Translations under genes and position numbers: made by a program
The notes under the pieces: model-generated
What the model was told of the DNA's origin: nothing
Seen by the model: only the letters and a program-made list of their open reading frames with translations
Database searches by the model: none
In this document: positions 59,965 through 64,000 of the stretch, one piece after another
Layout of the letters: each line of letters opens with the position of its first letter
How positions within the stretch are numbered: position 1 is the stretch's first letter
Assembly: GCA_903842345.1 (NCBI GenBank)
Contig: CAIMLR010000007.1
Span: 310,001 to 374,000, forward strand
Origin: an uncultured Myxococcales bacterium
GTDB taxonomy: Bacteria; Myxococcota_A; UBA9042
Length of the DNA stretch: 64,000 nucleotides
Direction: 5' to 3'

Positions 59965-61331
59965 TTCTGGATCGAGTACTGGTCCAGCGTCGTCGCGCCG
60001 TCGCCGGAGTACGCCGTGAAGTCCAGCTTCTTGTCGTTCACGGTCATGACGACGTAGTTGTGCTTGTTGCCGTGCGTCGAAGTCGCCGTCCAGATGTCGC
60101 TGCCGTTGGTGTAGCCGTCGGCGAAGAAGCCGCCCGCGACGACGTAAACCGGGCCCTTGGCGGCCTTGTTGTTGTTGACCCACGGCCAGGTGCGCTCGTA
60201 GTTGTGGTCGTGGCCGGCAAACACCAGGTCAACGTTGTGCTTCTCAAACAGCGGCACCCAGTACTTCTGCACCCACGCCGTGGACCCGTGGTTGGTGCAA
60301 GCGGAATACGCCGGGTAGTGCATCGCCACGATGATCCAGTCAATGTCCGCATCCGCGCGCGCCGCCGTGAGGTCGGCATCCAGCCACGCGGCCTGATCAG
60401 ACGCCGCCGCGGCGCTCGTCGAGTCCAGACCCACCACGTGAATGTTGGCGTAGTTCATCGACCACGCGTGCTCGGTGTAGTTGTCCGGCACGCCGGCGTT
60501 GACCGGCAGCGCGAACTGGCCGTAGTACATCGGCGGAAAGACCTCGTGGTTGCCCTGCACCGGCATGAGCGGCGCGCCGTTCAGAATCGGGTGCATGGCC
60601 AGGAACCACGCGTCCCACTGCGCCTGGAGGCCCATGTCGGTGAAGTCGCCGTTGAACACCCAGAAGGCCGCGCCAATGGCCGCGAGCCGATCCGCGTTGG
60701 CGGTGATCAGGGCGTTGCCGCCGCGGCTGTCGCCAGCGAGGACGACCTTCACCGGCTGACGCGTACCCTTCTTGGGTGCCGTGTGGAAGGTCATGACCTC
60801 CTGCGTCAAATCCGGCTGGATGAACGCGCCGTTCTTGTAGTCGCTCCAGGTGCCCGCGCGCAGCACGTAGTCCGTGTCGGGCGTCAGTCCGGTCAGTTCA
60901 ACCGTCCACGTCAGGTACTGCGGCCCGGTCGTGTCACCGGCAACCAGCGACTGGTAGTACAATTCGCCCGCGCCGGTCGCCGTTTGCGCCGCGCTGAACG
61001 CCATCTTGGCGCCGTCCGCACCGGCGTTCGCCTTGGTGTCAAACCAGGCCTTGGGCGTGTACCCCTTCAAATCCGTTGCCGCCGTCGTCCACTGCACGGT
61101 CACGGTCGTCGCCGGATCGTGCTGCCAGGTCAGGTGCATCGCGGTCGGCGCGTTCACGGGGTTGGTCTGCCACACAACGGGACCGGTGCTCGCATCGCCG
61201 CCTGCCGCATCCGTCTGGCCATTGACGTCCGCAGTGTTCGCATCCGCAGTCTGCGCCGCGGTTGTGCTCTGCAGGCATGCCGGCAGACTCGCCGTGGCCA
61301 AGATACCAAGATAGATCGCATACTTCCGCAT
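59961..61331 (-). CDS. Purple-acid-phosphatase-like metallophosphoesterase lipoprotein
   Basis: A 456-residue exported lipoprotein (lipobox LPAC, C19) with a long Thr/Ala/Asp linker. Residues about 60-185 form a fibronectin-III-like domain as in purple acid phosphatases. The catalytic domain has D201 (GDSRGG), D229 (GDFTD), N261-H262 (GNHE), H338 (MHYP) and H374/H376 (GHDHNYER): the complete dinuclear metal set. It probably releases phosphate from organic esters outside the cell. ATG 61331 has GGAGGG upstream. It lies 22 bases after the porin gene in the same operon. Confidence 0.9.
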   Translation of the reverse strand: MRKYAIYLGILATASLPACLQSTTAAQTADANTADVNGQTDAAGGDASTGPVVWQTNPVNAPTAMHLTWQHDPATTVTVQWTTAATDLKGYTPKAWFDTKANAGADGAKMAFSAAQTATGAGELYYQSLVAGDTTGPQYLTWTVELTGLTPDTDYVLRAGTWSDYKNGAFIQPDLTQEVMTFHTAPKKGTRQPVKVVLAGDSRGGNALITANADRLAAIGAAFWVFNGDFTDMGLQAQWDAWFLAMHPILNGAPLMPVQGNHEVFPPMYYGQFALPVNAGVPDNYTEHAWSMNYANIHVVGLDSTSAAAASDQAAWLDADLTAARADADIDWIIVAMHYPAYSACTNHGSTAWVQKYWVPLFEKHNVDLVFAGHDHNYERTWPWVNNNKAAKGPVYVVAGGFFADGYTNGSDIWTATSTHGNKHNYVVMTVNDKKLDFTAYSGDGATTLDQYSIQK

Positions 61332-61352
61332 CAAACCCTCCAAGATCCCCAA

Positions 61353-62513
61353 TCAAAATGCCAAGTGGCAGGTCATCTGGCCGCTGTCATTGATGAAACT
61401 CAGGCCTTCCAGTTCCGTCCGGTGGATGTACGCAACCACGCAGCGCGCTTGCGGCGCCACAGTGTAGCCGACGCCGACGGTCATCCACTGCTTTTTCTGC
61501 CGGACGATCGAATCGGCCAACAAGCTACCGCCGTCAATCGCCGCCGGATCCGTGTCGCCATCCATCTGCTCCACGCGCCCGGTCAAGCTCAGCTTGTCCG
61601 CCCACAGCCAGCCGGTCAGGTCGACGTGCCAACCCAAGCCCGTGTGCACCTGCTGTGAACCATCCACCAGCGGCGCGAGCTTGAACTGCACTTGCATCAG
61701 CTCTGCCTCCAGCTCCAGGAAGCGGAACTTCGCGCGCGTGTCGGCGCCCAGCCACATCCGCTGCTGGCCGTCGTCAAAGTACTTCTGCGTGTAGCCGCCG
61801 TTGCCGGCGACGCGCCAGGTGAAGCCGCTGTCAGTGCCAAAGAACTTGTCGACGTTGACTTCCGCGCGGCCAACCACCATCAACTGCTTGATGTCCTGCA
61901 TCTGCTCCGACGCTTGCTTGGTTGAATCGAACACGCCCAGCGTCAACTTCGCGTGCTGACCCGGATCCTGCGCGGCGAGCGTGAGGCCGAGCTGGCGCAG
62001 CGGTGTGAACGTGTCAAACGTCGGCGCGTACGGCAGCAGCATGTCCTGCGTGGCCTTCAGGTTCGCCTGCGACATCGGCACTTTCTGATAGCCCAACCGC
62101 GCTTCCAGGAAGTTGTAGCGATTCCAGCCCACGTACGCGTCCCGGACATAGTCCGCGGTCCGGTTGCCGGCCTTGTCGCGCGGCACCAGCTCCATTTGCA
62201 GGGCGTAAAAAAGGCCGGACTCGTTGAACCGGCCGCGGAGGCCAAACTGGGCGTTCTCCAGGACGAAGCCCTGGCGATAGCCGTACTGCGACGGGTCAAT
62301 CTCACTGGAATCGTGCGCGACGCCATTGACGGTCACCGGCCCGTGATCCGACGCAATGATGCTGGATCGCACGAGGATGCTCGGCTCCATGCGCGCGTCG
62401 ACGAGGCGCGCTTTCGCCGGCGCGGTCAGCAGCGTGGTGTCCTGCGGCAAGTCCTCGGCGAAGGCGATTCCGGCGAGCAGGAAAAGGGGCAGCGATAGCA
62501 GGAGATGCCGCAT
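61353..62513 (-). CDS. Phosphate-selective porin O/P-like outer-membrane protein
   Basis: A 386-residue protein with signal peptide (LLLSLPLFLLAGIAFAED). The mature part has alternating hydrophobic strands and ends in HLAF, the terminal Phe of outer-membrane barrels. The N-terminal region RQGFVLENAQFGLRGRFNESGLFYALQMEL is typical of the OprO/OprP family that takes up phosphate or polyphosphate. The substrate is inferred from family and from its neighbour, the phosphatase gene; sequence does not fix it. Four bases separate it from the SurA-like gene. Confidence 0.72.
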   Translation of the reverse strand: MRHLLLSLPLFLLAGIAFAEDLPQDTTLLTAPAKARLVDARMEPSILVRSSIIASDHGPVTVNGVAHDSSEIDPSQYGYRQGFVLENAQFGLRGRFNESGLFYALQMELVPRDKAGNRTADYVRDAYVGWNRYNFLEARLGYQKVPMSQANLKATQDMLLPYAPTFDTFTPLRQLGLTLAAQDPGQHAKLTLGVFDSTKQASEQMQDIKQLMVVGRAEVNVDKFFGTDSGFTWRVAGNGGYTQKYFDDGQQRMWLGADTRAKFRFLELEAELMQVQFKLAPLVDGSQQVHTGLGWHVDLTGWLWADKLSLTGRVEQMDGDTDPAAIDGGSLLADSIVRQKKQWMTVGVGYTVAPQARCVVAYIHRTELEGLSFINDSGQMTCHLAF

Positions 62514-62516
62514 GGT

Positions 62517-63626
62517 TCAGTCTTCCTCTTCTTCAAAAGCCGCCATGGTCACGGCGCCCGACAACGGAAGGCCGCCCGGCGGATGATCAAACGGCGAGAA
62601 CCGCTGCGTCTTGGCGGCGGCGCGCAACCTCGCCAGCGCGATGGCGTCGAGCGGCACCCACTTCATGCGCTGCACGTAGGCGGCCAACTGCGGCTTCGCC
62701 TCGGCAAAAGTCGGCTGGCGCGGCGGCCGCTGCGCGAGGAGCTTGAGCCGGTGCAGGCCAAACGCGGTGCGCACCTGCGGCGTGACCGCGCCGATCTTCA
62801 AGCCCTGCAGCGCCGTCCAGCGTTCCGGACCCAGCGCGCGCTCCGTCTGCCAGGCACTGGCCACTTTGGGCCACTTGCCCGCGCTCACCTGCGCGTCCAG
62901 CCGGGCCTGCGCCTGCGCAAGCTGCGCCGCCGTCGCGCCAACCGGCAGCGCCTCCGAAAACTCCGCGGTCTGCACCGCCGCGGGCACCGCGAGCATCGCG
63001 CGCTGGCTCTCGTAGCGCTCCCGCAGCTCCGCGTCGGTCACCTTGAATGGCGTCTCCTTCTCCACCAGCACGTGCAGCTGCGCCTGCGTCCGCAACGTGC
63101 GCATGTGCGTCTCTTCCGTCACGCCGCGCCGCTTCAGCGCCTTCAACCACTTCTCGCGGCCGCCCGTCGTCGCCAGCTCGCGCGCCAACTCAACCTGCAC
63201 CGCCGCGTCCGCCTTGCTGGCATCCGCCGCCACCGCTTTTTGCACGATGAGCGCATCGATCCGCGCTTCCAGCGCCGTCGCCGCCGCTCGCAGACCGGTG
63301 ACTTCGTCGACGTCGTTGGCCAGCACGCCGCCTTCCACGCCGGCCTGCAGCTCGGCCACCAGATCCTTCTTGGCGATCGGCGCGCCATCGACAATCGCCA
63401 CGGGATCCGGCCAATCCGCCACGTGCGACCACATCGTCGGCTTGCGCTGGATGCTCGGCGCGCGACCGGAACGCACCGCGGGCGTCGCCGCCTCGGGCAA
63501 AGGCGCAGCGTCAGCGACCGGGGCAACCACGGGCGCGCTGATCTCCACCGGCGGCGGCGTTTCAGCCTCCTGCCGGCACCCCAGCAACAGCAACAACAAA
63601 CCGCAACTAATCGTCCGCATCAACAT
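62517..63626 (-). CDS. SurA/parvulin-like periplasmic folding lipoprotein
   Basis: A 369-residue lipoprotein (lipobox LLGC near C15). A helical SurA_N-like segment (about 75-190; EARIDALIVQKAVAADA) precedes a parvulin-like region with VTPQVRTAFGLHRLKLLAQ, resembling the end of a peptidyl-prolyl isomerase domain. The proline isomerase core is only partly recognisable. A role in folding the porin encoded four bases downstream is reasonable. ATG 63626 has GGGGGA upstream; ATG 63620 is an alternative. The gene's start overlaps the end of the phosphoesterase gene. Confidence 0.65.
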   Translation of the reverse strand: MLMRTISCGLLLLLLGCRQEAETPPPVEISAPVVAPVADAAPLPEAATPAVRSGRAPSIQRKPTMWSHVADWPDPVAIVDGAPIAKKDLVAELQAGVEGGVLANDVDEVTGLRAAATALEARIDALIVQKAVAADASKADAAVQVELARELATTGGREKWLKALKRRGVTEETHMRTLRTQAQLHVLVEKETPFKVTDAELRERYESQRAMLAVPAAVQTAEFSEALPVGATAAQLAQAQARLDAQVSAGKWPKVASAWQTERALGPERWTALQGLKIGAVTPQVRTAFGLHRLKLLAQRPPRQPTFAEAKPQLAAYVQRMKWVPLDAIALARLRAAAKTQRFSPFDHPPGGLPLSGAVTMAAFEEEED

Positions 63627-64000
63627 TGTCCCCCGCACGGCCGACCAGCCAATTCGGCCACGGCGCAGGGCTGCCCTTGTACATCAGCCAGAGCAGACGG
63701 CCCAGTCCGCGGTTCTGATCCGGGCCGTCAAATTTCATCGCGTCCCACGCCGCCTGGATGCCCTTGGACCACTTCTTGGCTTTTTCGTCCTTGTTCATCG
63801 TATCCGGGTACAGGCGATCCAGCTTGGCGTAGGGCCCGTCGTTGGGCGTGTCGGTGAAACAGCCGTAGATCGGCGACGCCAGCGCATCCAGCTCCGTCAA
63901 CGGCGTCACGTCGAGCATCCGCTCCAGCGTCGCGTGGATCGAGCCAGTCGCGTGGTGATCGTGCACGACGACCCCGCGCTTGGCCCATGGACTGACAACC
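63607..64000 (-). CDS. C-terminal part of a phosphoesterase-family protein (truncated by window end)
   Basis: About 130 residues of the C-terminus enter from the right edge on the minus strand. The first visible residues, VVSPWAKRGVVVHDHHATGSIHATLERML, correspond to the conserved end of PF04185 phosphoesterases (phospholipase C/acid phosphatase AcpA type; Ser-Pro-Trp/Tyr-Ala-Lys-Arg-Gly and the following His). The active-site Thr or Ser lies beyond the window. It probably heads the phosphate-related operon with the SurA-like protein, porin and phosphatase. The identification rests on this one conserved segment. Confidence 0.55.
   Translation of the reverse strand, partial: VVSPWAKRGVVVHDHHATGSIHATLERMLDVTPLTELDALASPIYGCFTDTPNDGPYAKLDRLYPDTMNKDEKAKKWSKGIQAAWDAMKFDGPDQNRGLGRLLWLMYKGSPAPWPNWLVGRAGDNVDADD

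Overview
The window is a 64 kb stretch of a uniformly GC-rich, densely coding chromosome. No rRNA, tRNA, CRISPR array, insertion sequence or phage gene was recognised. Gene content points to a Myxococcota-type (former Deltaproteobacteria) Gram-negative. It carries many lipoproteins with a lipobox followed by an Asp/Ala-rich linker, MopE-type and Dictyostelium-type Cys repeats, a TolQ plus two TolR-type proteins arranged like the Myxococcus gliding motor, an ECF sigma/anti-sigma unit with PEGA and SUMF1 proteins, DUF3160, and a branched-chain 2-oxoacid dehydrogenase. This placement is inferred from family content, not from a phylogeny.

Layout. 0-5.6 kb: housekeeping genes (guanylate kinase, glutamyl-tRNA synthetase, a thiolase, a TPR protein). 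5.6-11.8 kb: a proton-channel motor (TolQ/ExbB plus two ExbD/TolR), a secreted nuclease-like protein, a nine-repeat acidic Cys lipoprotein and an outer-membrane barrel with the same repeats. 11.9-18.3 kb: ComEC, a 67-residue Cys4 protein, a YfhO-like membrane protein and an ArsA/GET3-like ATPase. 18.4-24.9 kb: a heavy-metal RND adaptor and pump, then a three-haem cytochrome with a YeeE/YedE transporter encoded as two halves. 25-27.6 kb: an esterase and a secreted metalloprotease-like lipoprotein. 27.7-33.3 kb: pyrE, pstB-phoU behind a Pho-box-like array, a TetR regulator, a nucleotidyltransferase/CDP-alcohol phosphotransferase pair and a MaoC protein. 33.5-37.1 kb: a nitrogenase-like triad. 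37.2-42.6 kb: a bPH-like membrane protein, a DUF3160 lipoprotein, an unknown protein and a GH1 lipoprotein. 42.7-48.1 kb: a MopE-like lipoprotein, a di-haem cytochrome lipoprotein and two related small lipoproteins. 48.1-53.7 kb: a PhoR/PhoB-like pair, spermidine synthase, and E1-beta and E2 of a 2-oxoacid dehydrogenase. 53.8-58.3 kb: ECF sigma factor, anti-sigma, secreted protein, PEGA protein, SUMF1-domain lipoprotein and a Trm112-like protein. 58.2-64 kb: a glycosyltransferase, then a phosphate-scavenging-like block (Cys-repeat lipoprotein, purple-acid-phosphatase-like lipoprotein, porin O/P-like protein, SurA-like chaperone, and the C-terminus of a phosphoesterase cut by the window edge).

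The most unusual content is the nitrogenase-like set. A NifH-type reductase keeps every iron-protein motif and converges on two adjacent genes for component-1-like subunits. No nifE, nifN, nifB or bacteriochlorophyll gene is nearby. It fits neither nitrogenase nor the two chlorophyll reductases by context, and is the best candidate here for an undescribed reductase. A second theme is phosphate: a Pho-box-like array, pstB-phoU, a PhoR/PhoB-like pair and the terminal porin/phosphatase/phosphoesterase block together look like parts of one Pho regulon.
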